A stretch of 64,000 nucleotides of DNA, taken from Membranipora membranacea. Lineage: Eukaryota > Bryozoa > Gymnolaemata > Cheilostomatida > Membraniporidae. The notes beneath the pieces were generated by a model that saw nothing but the letters and a program-made list of their open reading frames with translations, was not told where the DNA came from and ran no database searches. The stretch's first letter is position 1; the number at the start of each line of letters is the position of its first letter. A program made the position numbers and the translations under genes. Below are positions 44,825-57,900 of the stretch, piece after piece. Where the stretch lies: positions 22,940,001 to 23,004,000 of the forward strand of contig OU612075.1 in the NCBI GenBank assembly GCA_914767715.1. The letters run 5' to 3'.

Positions 44825-44964
44825 CCAACATCATTGATGATATTATTTCCCTTCTGTTTCTATTTTTTTGTTATAAAAAAAATTGTTTTCTGGCACTGAG
44901 TGCAAAACATTTCGAATGAGATGACTTTTGATGCCAATAAAAAGTATATATATATATGATATTA

Positions 44965-45026
44965 TGGCCCTGGCATTATGACAATGGCGTTATGCTCACT
45001 GGCATTTTGTCCCAATGGCATTTTGT
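44965..45026. repeat. Degenerate 'atggcattttgtccca' repeats
   Basis: About four units of about 16-18 bp (ggcattatgacaatggc, ggcattttgtcccaat). The same motif is expanded at 47,720-47,975. Confidence 0.75.
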
Positions 45027-46993
45027 CTAGGCCAGAAGCCGCCTAGCTGTAACTGCTCTATAAAAAAGTGACACGGACAGTTTTTGATGGTAGGAAACTG
45101 ATCGCATATTATACTTCATTGATGATTCTTCTGTAAAATTCACCGGGTGTACCCAGTTGTAGTGGTCATATTTAGAAATTAAAAGGTGTTTTGTTTTTGC
45201 ATTATATGTGTGGGGACATAACTCCTATTCTGTGTAATATTACTAATCTAATCTTCAGGGAATTCCAGGTTGAAACTGCATTGTGGGGATTTTGTTGACA
45301 TGGCAATTTATTTACCAAGTAAACTTGCAGAAGTCTGCTCGTGTTAGATCAGGACAAATTTAAAATTTTCAATAAGTATAATGTCAGATCTTTATGAGGT
45401 TAGTGTGATACTGTCTTGCGGCAGCATATCCGCAATATTTCTCAAAATTGCATATAATAAGTGAAATGTTAAGAATTCAATAAAAGGTGTTTCTAAGGTG
45501 GAACAACATGCTGAATCCAATATTAGGGGGTACCCAGTTGTAGCGATCATGTCAGCGGCAGAATATCCTCATTTCCTCTAAAAATTGATTTAATGGGTGA
45601 AATATTAAGAGTTTAGGTAAAAGGTGTTTCAAGGGTATAATAACATGCTGAATATAAAGAAATAAGCATGTAACCTAGAACAAGTTTGATCCAATTGCCT
45701 GCATGCCTTTTGCTCCCGATCCACTGGTCACGCCGCGGCGTGACCAGTGGATTGGAAGCCACTCGGAATTCAGGCAAATGGACCAAACTTGGTCTAGTGT
45801 ACCCAGTCGTAGCAATCATGTCAGCGGAAGATCGGCAGCGCGGCAGCATATCGAAATTTTTCACAAAATCGCTTATAATAAGTGAAATGTTACGAGTTTT
45901 AAACAAGGGTATATCTAGGTTAGAACAACGTGCTGAATCTAAAACTGAGAGTGTACCCGGTTGTAGCAATCATGTCAGCGGCAGCGCGGCAGCATACCTG
46001 CAATTTTCTTCACAATCGGTTAGGTAAGTGAAATGTTAAGTGATTAATATGGTCAGCAGGAAACACGACTATATGTATGATTTTAACAAGATATTCTATC
46101 ACATTATTGTAAAAGGTGGTCAGCGACAGCACTACATCTCAATGAGAACAAGACAAAAAGCAGCCTAGACGTTAGACAAATTTGATGTAGGAAAAAAGTG
46201 TGTACCCAGTTGAAGAGGTCAGCCGCAGCACTACTGCATATCCCAAATATTCACTATCAATATTTGATTAGTGGGAAGTCAAGAGTGTGATGCAGTTGAC
46301 ACAAGTCAAGACTATAGTCCTGGGTTCTACATTGTGTATGTTTTATCATTGCATGAGGTGGTTGGTGAGAGACAGCGCTACCGCATATCCCCATATCATG
46401 TCATTAGCATGTTAGGAAAGTATGCGAAGCTGGCATATCTAAGTTTTTCAGACTCTGACAGTTGGGTTTCTTTGCTGAAAAGTGAGGCACTCATTGAACT
46501 CTTTGCTCATGTGTTATGCAAAAGATATCCAGCCGAAAAATGACATATAGGAGGCAATTGAAACATCAAAAATGTTGTTGGTAATTGCCCCAAGACAGTG
46601 GTCTTAAGACCATACAATATCATACTAGTCCCATAAGAAGTTTGACATAATTCAATTGAAATTTTTCAATTTGTGCTGGTCTGATACGAGCAGACTTCTC
46701 TACAAGTTTACTTCGTTAACTAATTGCCATGTCAACAAATCCCACAATGCAATTTCAACCTGGAATTCCCTTATGATTAGATTAGTTAGACTACACAGAA
46801 TAGGAGTCATTAACCCCACACATATAATGCCAAAACAAAACACCTTTTAATTTCTAAATATGATCACTACAACAGGGTTCACCCAGTGAATTTTACAGAA
46901 CATACACCAATGAAGTATAAAATGTGATCAATATCCTGCCATCAAATATTGTCCGTGCCATAACAACTTATGCTATAGCTGCTTCTGGCCTAG
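45027..46993. mobile_element. 2-kb foldback transposon with about 350-bp inverted ends
   Basis: The termini are 'ctaggccagaagc' (45,027) and 'gcttctggcctag' (46,993). The left arm to about 45,390 matches the reverse complement of about 46,650-46,993. The interior has several copies of a roughly 130-150-bp unit around 'gtacccagttgtagcaatca' and 'cagcgcggcagcata'. Near the middle is a perfect 34-bp palindrome (45,719-45,752). No transposase frame is present, so it is non-autonomous. Confidence 0.8.
45719..45752. repeat. Perfect 34-bp palindrome
   Basis: The half-site 'atccactggtcacgccg' is followed immediately by its exact reverse complement with no loop. It sits near the centre of the 2-kb foldback element. 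Confidence 0.95.
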
Positions 46994-47719
46994 TCAGGGA
47001 ATCATGGAATTCATCTGTAGAGCCCTAAAACTGTCTCCAGGCTTTTGTGGCCGGACACCGCTGAGAAGGCCTATGAACACCCCCCTTCCTAAACCCGAAG
47101 TAATTCATGCACAAAGTGTTTGCCCCTTCAAAGTGCAACTACAAGGCACTGCAGAGTATCGGAAAAACTAAGGTTTTGGATCATCCCAGGTTGAGAGCCC
47201 TGGTCATCTGCAGCTTGGATCGTACTGAGGTCCTCCAGCCTGCCTATGATGAAGCAGATCAGACAGAGAGTGTCATGTTTGTTTTTCACTGCTAGGCCCA
47301 GGAGAAGGAGATTTGTTAGGCATGTGCCACAGAAAGTAAGCCTGGAGAAGTGCTATTACAAAGTATGAGGAATGGCTTAGGAGACTTTAATTGAATCTTA
47401 GCAATGCCATCATGCAGTGATTGAAGATATTTTAACACATGCAGTTTGAGAATGAGCTACTTACCGATAACTCATAACTCATAACCCATAACTCACTACC
47501 CATAACTCACCCATAATGATCAGTCTTAAGTGACAGCCATAGACTTAATAATAAACCTAGACAGGACACTATATACAGCTAAAGTCAGGCAAAATAGGCA
47601 AATAAGGTTGAATTTAACCGCTATTTTAGGAGATAATTTATGAATATCTCTGATCGAGCAATCTGCAGCTGTAATGTGACTAAAAAAAAGTACAACGTGG
47701 CTTGATCTCCTTTGGTTAT

Positions 47720-47975
47720 ATATTTTGGCATTTTGGCAATGGTATTTTGGGATATGGTATGTTGTCCCGCATGGTATTATGTCCAATCTGGCTTTATATC
47801 CATTGGTATTTTGACACATCTGGCTTTATATCCACTGGTATTTTGACACAACTGGCGTTTTGTACGGCTGGTATTTTGGCATTGGTATATTGTGCAGTGG
47901 TGTTTTCACCTATGACATTATGGCCATGGCATTATGACAATGGCATTTTGTCCCAATGGCATTATGGCCGGGTAC
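47720..47975. repeat. Expanded 'tggcattttgac' repeats
   Basis: About 14 degenerate units of roughly 16-20 bp with the core tggtattttgnc or tggcattatgnc. The last units are almost identical to the array at 44,965-45,026. Confidence 0.8.
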
Positions 47976-48114
47976 CCGCGCTGTGACAGGAAAGACATAA
48001 TGATATTATAAGCTGAGCCTCTTATGCCAAAACTGCGGATTTTTTTCAAAGGTATCTGATGATTGACACAAAAAGATAAGATAAGTGATATGAAGTAGCC
48101 TTGTTCTTAGGTGT

Positions 48115-49051
48115 TCAAACACTCTGTAATGATTTTGTGAATTGCATCAGAACATGAAAATCCAGGCCTAAATCCGGATTGCAGAGGGTGAAGTAAATTG
48201 TTTTATCAAGGTAGCAGTATATGTGTGAATTTATATGCTTTTCTAATAGTTGCTACCCAGGGCAGGCTCTTCCACCTGTCATAACCATCAAAAAGGATAG
48301 TGAGGACTAGAGATACAAATATGATTCCAAAAAAGGACCTGGAAATGGAATAGGGAGTTAAAACATTCTTTCATGTGCCATGAAGGGACTAATAAGCAAC
48401 TACCTGGCATATGCTGTCTCCTCAATGCTATCAGAGGTTTCCAGCAGACAGGATTCCCATCCATCCATTATGTTCTTCAATGTTTCAAGTACCATATTAT
48501 TTGATGGCCAGCAAAACAACAACTATGGACAGACAAATGTTGATGACTGGACCGGCAAAATCTTTGAATGGGTGGCGATAAGATTTTGGAGAGATTGTTT
48601 TTGATTGGAGATATGTACGGACAGACAAATCATTTTGATAAACATGCAAAAAATACAAAAGAGCATAGTTCGACTTTTTGCAAATCTGTGATATATATAT
48701 TTTAAAAGTAATGTTGCCATCAATTTCTAATCCTAAAAACATAGTGGAGGAGATTGGGTGGAGATTGGGGCGGAGAATTAGGCGGTTTGCCAAGCACCGC
48801 TGATCAATATTGATTAAATTTTCTTTTAAAATTTTTGGATCAGTGCTAAAAATGATTGTGTCGTCTGCAAATAAAATGTATTCAAATTTAGGAACAGAGT
48901 TGATTAGGTCGTTATTGAAAATTGAAAACAAAATTGGGCTCAGTACCAATCCCTGAGGCACACCAATTTTCACTTTAATTGTGGAAGAACAGAAATCACC
49001 CAACTTTGGTCCAACACCTCTATATTTTTTTCCCCATTGCTTTACATGCAA
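48115..49051 (-). mobile_element. Degraded LINE reverse-transcriptase fragment
   Basis: The minus frame 48,497-49,051 contains KIGVPQGLVLSPILFSIF, ILFADDTIIFS and TMFLGLEID, i.e. RT motifs including the catalytic ADD. A stretch at about 48,115-48,205 gives LHPLQSGFRPGFSCSDAI, a more N-terminal RT motif that lies downstream on the minus strand. The pieces are therefore out of order, so the region is rearranged or consists of two fragments. Confidence 0.75.
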
Positions 49052-49495
49052 ACTATGTTGACTTGTTACCTCAATTGGCCTGCTTCAGGTTCTTTCAATT
49101 CTTTAACCAGACCACTCAAAATGATGATATGCTCCTGTTCTTCAATATGGGTGACTATGGGTTGAAAACTGATTGTCAGAATTTTTGCCTTATTTCTACT
49201 TCAAGCTCTATTTGAGCACCCAGGTCTAGTTGGGCACTGCTTCTCAGTCTAATTCAAGGCTATTTCAAACCCGCTTCACCTGTCTTGACAAATCTTTCTG
49301 TTTCACTGTCATAAAATAGTGCGCATATTACACATATTATTACACATATTACACATATTACATCTCCTTCTATGAATAATTCATCATTGTATCCATAGAC
49401 ATGTGTTTTGTCTATGATTGTATCACAGCTTAGAAGTGAGGTGTAAGTAAGGTGTTTGGTGACAAAATTCACAGCTTATAAATAAGTTATCATCA

Positions 49496-49512
49496 CAAGT
49501 TGTATAAAAGAC
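49496..49512 (+). promoter_or_regulatory. TATA box upstream of the GPCR
   Basis: 'gtataaaaga' lies about 115-120 bp before the receptor ATG. A start site about 30 bp downstream would leave a 5' leader of about 90 nt. Confidence 0.5.
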
Positions 49513-49621
49513 TGCAGCGGATGCCGCAATCCGTGTTCTAACACTTCCAACCCTGGCAGCAAGAAGACCTTTATATCCAAATAAACGCTCTGCACTCTGC
49601 TCTGCACATCACATTGATATA

Positions 49622-50659
49622 ATGGAGAGTAATAACGAGACTAGCATTACTACGACACCTTATCCCAAAGTACCGCTGCCGATCCTCAGAGTCAGCAATG
49701 TAATATCAGTCGCTGCTATATTACTCAACGTCATTCATATTTTATTTTTATCACTGCGGCCCAAATCAAACAGACCGAAGGCTGAGAACTTTAAAGTATT
49801 CCTCATCTACCTGGCTGTAGTGGATATACTGATGATGATTGGTCAGTTTGCTCTCGATCATGATGTCATACAGATGATGGTATATAGGAATCACTGGGCG
49901 TGTGTACTTAACGCCACTATACTGCATAGTCTGTTTGTGTTTGAGCTCGTACTGCTTCTCCTGATGAGCATGGAGAGACTACTCACTGTCTGGCTACCAA
50001 ATAGAATCAATACTGCCATGCATAAAAAGACTTACGCTATCTTCATTTTTAGCCTCTATGTATCTATTCAGTTCCTTTATTGCGCTCTAGCGATATTGTT
50101 CCACGACAAAGCTTACGCTGTTAAAGGCTCCGGTGTGTGCAGCCCGGGTAGTAAGGAGATGCCAGAGCTGAATAACGTGAGTATCGGCTTCGGTCTGATC
50201 TGTCTTACGCTGATAGTACTCTCCTCTCTCATCTTACTCGGTAAATCATGTCATATCATCTCCATGGCTAACACTCTACCTGACGCCGCAAGGACTCGGA
50301 GGGCCCGACAAACCATAGTCATAACTTACATGATCGGAGCTTTGGTTACTGCGAAGGTCATATGTTGGCTACCAGTATTTATAGCAGTAATACTGAGAAA
50401 CACTAGATATCATAGTCCTAACTTAGACTATATTGGACGTATGATGGTTCACGTATTCTCGTTCCTAGCACCGTTAATATACGGCGTGTCTAACAAACAA
50501 TATAGGCAGTATATCATGAGGACTCTGTCCTCCATTAGTATCTCAGTGCAGGTCGCTCCTATACAGACAGGGAGAACATCGCCAAACACTTCGGCACACT
50601 CTAAACCTTCTAATCACCTACAAGTTATCACGCCTCGACCAAGGCTAGACACCATTTAG
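49622..50659 (+). CDS. Rhodopsin-class G-protein-coupled receptor, intronless
   Basis: A single ORF of 345 residues with an ATG and seven hydrophobic segments (about 22-45, 57-78, 94-116, 136-158, 188-207, 230-254, 270-289). Class A landmarks: NET glycosylation site at 5-7, YLAVVD in TM2 (Asp68), the disulfide pair Cys94 and Cys173, CWLP in TM6 (248-251), and APLIYGVSNKQYRQY where NPxxY and helix 8 normally lie. The TM3 end has MERLL in place of the usual D/ERY, and TM7 has Ala in place of the usual Asn. The tail is Ser/Thr/Pro-rich. It acts at the plasma membrane; the ligand cannot be told from sequence. Intronless class A receptors are common in invertebrate expansions. An upstream TATA box supports expression. 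Confidence 0.85.
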   Translation: MESNNETSITTTPYPKVPLPILRVSNVISVAAILLNVIHILFLSLRPKSNRPKAENFKVFLIYLAVVDILMMIGQFALDHDVIQMMVYRNHWACVLNATILHSLFVFELVLLLLMSMERLLTVWLPNRINTAMHKKTYAIFIFSLYVSIQFLYCALAILFHDKAYAVKGSGVCSPGSKEMPELNNVSIGFGLICLTLIVLSSLILLGKSCHIISMANTLPDAARTRRARQTIVITYMIGALVTAKVICWLPVFIAVILRNTRYHSPNLDYIGRMMVHVFSFLAPLIYGVSNKQYRQYIMRTLSSISISVQVAPIQTGRTSPNTSAHSKPSNHLQVITPRPRLDTI

Positions 50660-51954
50660 TTTTATTTGCATTTTTGTGAGTATGATGAGTAAGATTTCAT
50701 GTTGCATGTTTTGTGCTACGAGTAGCAAGAAAACAGTCATGTTAATTACAGGAGAATGAAATGATACTGTTTATGTTATGTAACAGACGGAAACTTTTTG
50801 TATCTTGTCACAACTGACAAGCTTCATTTATAAGGTTTGAAGCAGCAAAATACCTGCTGGTGTTGCTTTTCTCCCAGACCAAGTGTATTTATATAGGTTA
50901 TATATAGTTATACAGGTGAATAAGATTTGCTGGTTCCGAATTTAGCATCCATTGCAGGCACCGTAACCTTTGACTATTGTTGAACAATATAATTATTATT
51001 ACAGCCTGAAGTTTCTTTTTTTATTGTAAACATCTAAGTTTCTACAATTTTTTTTCCATAACATTAATTCTTTTTGCTCTACTCCCAGGAAAAACTAAAC
51101 TTGTACACGAACAGGACCTATTTATTCAATGATAAAGCCTATTAGTGAAGAATTAAGCCTTCAAGATGAAGATATAAACTTAATCAAATAAATTTTGTAG
51201 ATGTTTTGCGTAAAACATTGAACGTAAAGGCATCAATAAATGAATTAGATAACACTAGAATAGCAAAATTTAAATCTTAGAAAATAGAGATTTCCTGAAG
51301 GGAATTTGTTGAACATTCCATAATTTGGTGATCCATAATTTGTAATTGATTTGGTAATCCATAATTCCATGAGTGAACTAAGCTATGATCTGTCCAACTG
51401 AGCCAAATAGTTTTGCTCCTTTTCGGTGGTCTCTGATCTTATCAGTTCTAGTTAGAATCATGTCCTAGTTGGTTGATAGTATTGCAGATAGATATAATTA
51501 CAGATTTATCACAGTGCAAATTAAAAATTATATAAATGTATACATGTATAACATATATTTTTCATTTATTCCCTAATTTGTGTTATATATGCACAGATCA
51601 TGAATGACTATAAACACAGAATCAACATTGACAGCCTACCTCAAACATGTTGGATATACGATTTAATGGCAGAGTTATCAAAATAGGTGACAAATTTTAT
51701 TCCCAAAATATTGAGCCACTCATGAGCAGGCTAGGGGGTAATTGTTTGGAGCCGATCACAAAATTATAAATACTATAACACAAAATATAATAATTATGTT
51801 TACATAACAATTGTTAAACTTATGCGAGAACTATATCTTGGCCTCTCATTATGTCTCACCAAATCAAATTTGATATCTCATCACAAATCATGATAAAATA
51901 TCAAAATGGTGTTTTAGACATGGCTTAATATTTGTAATAAAAAAAAAAAAATCA
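50660..51954. other. Intergenic region between GPCR and MITD1 3' ends
   Basis: AT-rich, with an AATAAA near 51,186 that could end the receptor transcript. No exon or repeat array recognised. The two genes converge here. Confidence 0.5.
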
Positions 51955-54900
51955 TCAGGACAGTTTGTAGAAAATATCGATTGTAGTTTCATGGCACTGA
52001 CGGAGATCGAAGTTGAAAGTTCCTAGTGTGAGCTTACCCTGTGGAGGTTTGAAGTAATCTAATCCCCGTCCTATCTTAATCACCCAACCACTGCTCAACC
52101 TTCAACGAAAATACCGAGTAAATAAGACGATAAACATCACAGCGCCAAACATTGATGCGGAGTTTTTAGCCCTCTACTCAAAGTTGTTAAAACATTATTA
52201 AGGAGTTGGTAAGGCCTAAACTACTGAAAGTTGAAAAAAAGTGGGAGTGGCTGAAAATTTTCATCGGATTTAAATTTTGCTCGAGGCTAATCGGTTCTTC
52301 ACAAAACATTACTTTCACTTTTCATTAGACTTCGGTATCACTCTGAATGAAAACCTTTATAAAGGTATCTCAAAATCAAAATGTCTAATGCTCCAACCAC
52401 TCTTGGCCAAATCGAGGGTAGACTGAACTAAGTGATTAAAACTGCCTATACGTGATTGCCGAGGATATTTTAAGATGATAATAAGGTGCAAAGCTCCACA
52501 GCACACATTTACATAGAGCTGATAGTACACAGTATACAGTTAATCCATCTGGGAGTTGTCCCCCTGACTGACTAAGAGTTATCCCCCTGACTGACTGGGA
52601 GTTATCCTCCTGACTATCTGGGAGTTATCTCCTGACTAACTGGGAGTTATCCCCCTGACTGACTGGGAGTTATACCCTGACGGACTGGGAGTTATCCCCC
52701 TGACTGACTAGGAGTTATCCCCTGACTGATTGCGAGTTATCCCCCTGACTGACCGGGAGTTATCCCCCTGACTGACTGGGAGTTATCTCCCTGACTGACT
52801 AAGAGTTATCCCCCTGAATGACTGGGAGTTATCCCCCTGACTGACTGGGAGTTATCCCCCTGACTGACTGGGAGTTATCCCCCTAACCGACTGGGAGTTA
52901 TCCCCCTAACCAACCGGGAGTTATCCCCCTGACTGACCGGGAGTTATCCCCCTGACTGACAGGGAGTTATCCCAACCCTGAGACTTACCTGATCTCTCTA
53001 TCATGTAGACTGTCTGAGTACTGAACCTCTAACCTAACTCCATATCCATTCAGACTTTGAGATATTTGCTGCACCTTATCTCTCTGATTCTGTGGCTCGT
53101 GAGTGTCACTTCCTGTCTTCAGTTTTATCACTTTTACTCCACATTGTGAGTTGACAAGTAACTCGCAAAACCTCAGAAAGTTTAATATCTATAAAAAAAT
53201 GTCAAACAACAGAAGTGTAAATGGACTTTTTGGTCTTGTAGAATACAGAGTTCTGCTGATATGTCGTAACCTGATCTAAGATAAATGTATAGACAGTTTT
53301 CTAAGCTCTAACTTGAGGAGTTGTCCTCTCTCCAGTTTGGTACTTTTAACCCACGCCGCATAAGAAAAATGTGCTGAAAAAGGGTTATCTTTAAAACCGC
53401 TTATGTTAGGATAAAAATGATTTTTGATTCAGAATCTGCATCATTGAAAACTGATAGGGACACAGTTTGGGAAATAATTTCGGTATTCGGATAGTCCATT
53501 ATATCAATTTCAATTTTTGATTCAGAATCTGCACCATTGAAAACCCTATGAGAAAGTGTTTCCAAATCATTGGGGGCTTGATAGTTGATAAATCTTAATT
53601 ATAGTGACAAAATTGATGAAAAATTCCATGAAATTTGTCAGCAAAACTGGCAGAAATTGATATAATGGACTATCCGAATACCGAAATTATTTCCCAAACT
53701 GTGTCCCTATCAGTTTTCAATGATGCAGATTCTGAATCAAAAATCATTTTTATCCTAACATACGCGGTTTTCAAGATAACCATCTTTTCAGCACGTTTTT
53801 CCTATGCGGCGTGGGTTAAAAGTACCAAACTGGAGAGAGGACAACTCTGGATTGAGGCCCAAATCAGAGCTAAGAAAACTGTCTATTGGTAAACAAACAA
53901 TCTAAGATCTACTTGCAGCCTGCTACAAGCCAAATTAGTCCTGCATCTTAAGGTAATTCCAAAAGATTGTGATAGGTTAATAAGATCCGACTTCGCTCAC
54001 TTTTTCAAAACAGTTAGAAGTGTTGATTTGTGCAGTAACAATTTAAAATGCATTTAAATCTATTATCAAATTCTAAAAGCACACCAAAACACATAGATAA
54101 CTCATAGTCCTACCTGATGATGAGATCTAATATAAGGATCATCTATCTGCACATTATCACATTTCTCTTGTAGAAATCTGTACATAACAGAGTGATAAGA
54201 GTAACCAGTAGTATTCTCTCTTATAGTTATCTGCTCGTGGTATCTACCGGCTGGTATATAAATATACAAACTATGTATTATATATATAAATACACACAAT
54301 ATATCTTATATATAAATAGAAACTATATATTATATATACAAATACAAACTATATATCATTTGGTTTGGTTTGGGTGGTGTGAGAGGAATACTATAGCTCA
54401 TACTGATCAGGATATATTAACTACCAGATAATCATCTGACTGTTGTGAGTTGATATGCCGTAGCGACAACTGACATGCAAATTAATAAACTTTATTGCGC
54501 TTCTTTGCTCATTGAAACGAAGTGAACAGGAATGAGAGTGATACAAGCTACATGTAGTTCAACACACTCCTAAAATGATGAGTTGCTAGGGGAAGCTCAT
54601 ACCAACTTAATGTGTGGAGTTATGTACCTAAAACTGTGATACCGTTAAGTTCAAATTCTGATCTCTACTATGATCGGACACAGCAGTATTTCTCACAACA
54701 CTCACTAGTTTTCTGAGATTGAATGAGTGATTTGATCTGTTCTGCTCTGTCCATGTATTTTGCCAGTCTACTCTTTAGGGCTGACTTAAACTCCTCTGAC
54801 TTTCCCGGATCTAAAATACAACACAAGACATTCTTCAGAGTAAGATTTAAGACTTAACAGTATAATTAATACAGACCATAAGACCATAATCTGAAGAGAG

Positions 54901-57900
54901 ACATAGTTCAGACAACCTTTTAAGAAGTGGAAAATAATTTCATATGGCTGTGAAAATGTCGACAAAATTTTAGCCAGATTGGATGGAGTGGTAGAACAAA
55001 CTAGCGAAGAGGATTTTTTTTTCTTCTATGCACTAGGTCTTATTTGACCGCCCTATTTGACGGGCCCCCTTAAGCTCGGGTGGCTTTTGTGGGGTAGTAC
55101 CCTATACCCTTGCCCGCCGTTGCCGGCTACTCTTTTTTGAAGAGGCCGGCTACTCTTTTTTCGAAGAGGCAGAGGGGGATCTTTATACTGCATGCAAGCA
55201 CACAGTAGACCTCCTGTATGTATGGTCCTGATCCGAACAGACCTGGCTAGGATGAATGGCTTGCCAGTGCCAAATCAGAAATGATAGCCGGCGCCGGGAA
55301 CCGAACCTGGATCATAAGATCACAAGTCCATACCCTTAACCGTCAGACCACTCCTGACTCCTGGTGAGAGGAGAAACACTGCCCATAGCATCAAGTTAGG
55401 AGCTTACACAAACACTGCCCATAGCATCAAGTTAGGAGCTTACACAAACACTGCCCATAGTATAAAGTTAGGAGCTTACACAAACACTGCCCATAGCATC
55501 AAGTTAGGAGCTTACACAAACACTGCCCATAGCATCAAGTTAGGAGCTTACACAAACACTGCCCATAGCATCAAGTTAGGAGCTTACACAAACACTGCCC
55601 ATAGTATAAAGTTAGCAGCTTTCACAAACACTGCCCATAGCATCAAGTTAGCAGCTTACAGAAACACTGCCCATAGCATAAATTTAGCAGCTTACACAAA
55701 CACTGCCCATAGTATAAAGTTAGGAGCTTACACAAACACTGCCCATAGCATCAAGTTAGGAGCTTACACAAACACTGCCCATAGTATCAAGTTAGGAGCT
55801 TACAAACACTGCCCATAGTATAAAGTTAGGAGCTTACACAAACACTGCCCATAGCATCAAGTTAGGAGCTTACACAAACACTGCCCATAGCATCAAGTTA
55901 GCAGCTTACACAAACACTGCCCATAGTATCAAGTTAGGAGCTTACAAACACTGCCCATAGTATAAAGTTAGGAGCTTACACAAACACTGCCCATAGCATC
56001 AAGTTAGGAGCTTACACAAACACTGCCCATAGTATAAAGTTAGCAGCTTTCACAAACACTGCCCATAGCATCAAGTTAGCAGCTTACAGAAACACTGCCC
56101 ATAGCATAAATTTAGCAGCTTACACAAACACTGCCCATAGTATAAAGTTAGGAGCTTACACAAACACTGCCCATAGCATCAAGTTAGGAGCTTACACAAA
56201 CACTGCCCATAGCATCAAGTTAGGAGCTTACACAAACACTGCCCATAGTATAAAGTTAGGAGCTTACACAAATACTGCCCATAGCATAAAGTTAGCAGCT
56301 TACACAAACACTGCCCATAGCATCAAGTTAGGAGCTTACACAAACACTGCCCATAGTATCAAGTTAGGAGCTTACAAACACTGCCCATAGTATAAAGTTA
56401 GGAGCTTACACAAACACTGCCCATAGCATCAAGTTAGGAGCTTACACAAACACTGCCCATAGCATCAAGTTAGCAGCTTACACAAACACTGCCCATAGTA
56501 TCAAGTTAGGAGCTTACAAACACTGCCCATAGTATAAAGTTAGGAGCTTACACAAACACTGCCCATAGCATCAAGTTAGGAGCTTACACAAACACTGCCC
56601 ATAGCATCAAGTTAGCAGCTTACACAAACACTGCCCATAGTATAAAGTTAGCAGCTTACACAAACACTGCCCATAGCATCAAGTTAGGAGCTTACACAAA
56701 CACTGCCCATAGCATCAAGTTAGGAGCTTACACAAACACTGCCCATAGCATCAAGTTAGGAGCTTACACAAACACTGCCCATAGTATAAAGTTAGCAGCT
56801 TTCACAAACACTGCCCATAGCATCAAGTTAGCAGCTTACAGAAACACTGCCCATAGCATAAATTTAGCAGCTTACACAAACACTGCCCATAGTATAAAGT
56901 TAGGAGCATACACAAACACTGCCCATAGCATCAAGTTAGGAGCTTACACAAACACTGCCCATAGCATCAAGTTAGGAGCTTACACAAACACTGCCCATAG
57001 TATAAAGTTAGGAGCTTACACAAATACTGCCCATAGCATAAAGTTAGCAGCTTACACAAACACTGCCCATAGCATCAAGTTAGGAGCTTACACAAACACT
57101 GCCCATAGTATCAAGTTAGGAGCTTACAAACACTGCCTATAGTATAAAGTTAGGAGCTTACACAAACACTGCCCATAGCATCAAGTTAGGAGCTTACACA
57201 AACACTGCCCATAGCATCAAGTTAGCAGCTTACACAAACACTGCCCATAGTATAAAGTTAGCAGCTTACACAAACACTGCCCATAGCATCAAGTTAGGAG
57301 CTTACACAAACACTGCCCATAGCATCAAGTTAGGAGCTTACACAAACACTGCCCATAGCATCAAGTTAGGAGCTTACACAAACACTGCCCATAGTATAAA
57401 GTTAGCAGCTTTCACAAACACTGCCCATAGCATCAAGTTAGCAGCTTACAGAAACACTGCCCATAGCATAAATTTAGCAGCTTACACAAACACTGCCCAT
57501 AGTATAAAGTTAGGAGCTTACACAAACACTGCCCATAGCATCAAGTTAGGAGCTTACACAAACACTGCCCATAGCATCAAGTTAGGAGCTTACACAAACA
57601 CTGCCCATAGTATAAAGTTAGGAGCTTACAAACACTGCCCATAGCATCAAGTTAGGAGCTTACACAAACACTGCCCATAGTATAAAGTTAGGAGCTTACA
57701 AACACTGCCCATAGTATAAAGTTAGGAGCTTACAAACACTGCCCATAGTATAAAGTTAGGAGCTTACACAAACACTGCCCATAGCATCAAGTTAGGAGCT
57801 TACACAAACACTGCCCATAGCATCAAGTTAGGAGCTTACACAAACACTGCCCATAGTATAGAGTTAGAAGCTTACACAAACACTGCCCATAGCATCAAGT

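Larger units (their letters stand above)
40795..44950 (+). mobile_element. Nearly intact two-ORF LINE
   Basis: Two ORFs overlap by an ATGA and are followed by a 3' tail 'ggcactgagtgcaaaacatt', then 'gccaataaaaagtatata' with an AATAAA and a TA-rich end. The 5' boundary is not certain. The same tail occurs as a relic at 14,835-14,910, showing that the family has moved more than once here. Architecture (ORF1 with coiled coil and RNA-binding fold, ORF2 with apurinic endonuclease and reverse transcriptase) fits a CR1/L2/jockey-type non-LTR retrotransposon. Confidence 0.85.
44951..49621. other. Repeat-rich region before the GPCR
   Basis: It contains a 2-kb foldback element, 'atggcattttgtcc' repeats, and a LINE fragment on the minus strand. 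Remaining stretches (47.0-47.7 kb, 49.05-49.5 kb) have no exon I recognise; a 62-codon frame at 47,107-47,295 has no domain. Confidence 0.5.

Noticed and set aside
47107-47295. 62-codon plus-strand open frame
   Set aside because: No recognisable domain, no splice partners, and it lies next to a foldback element.
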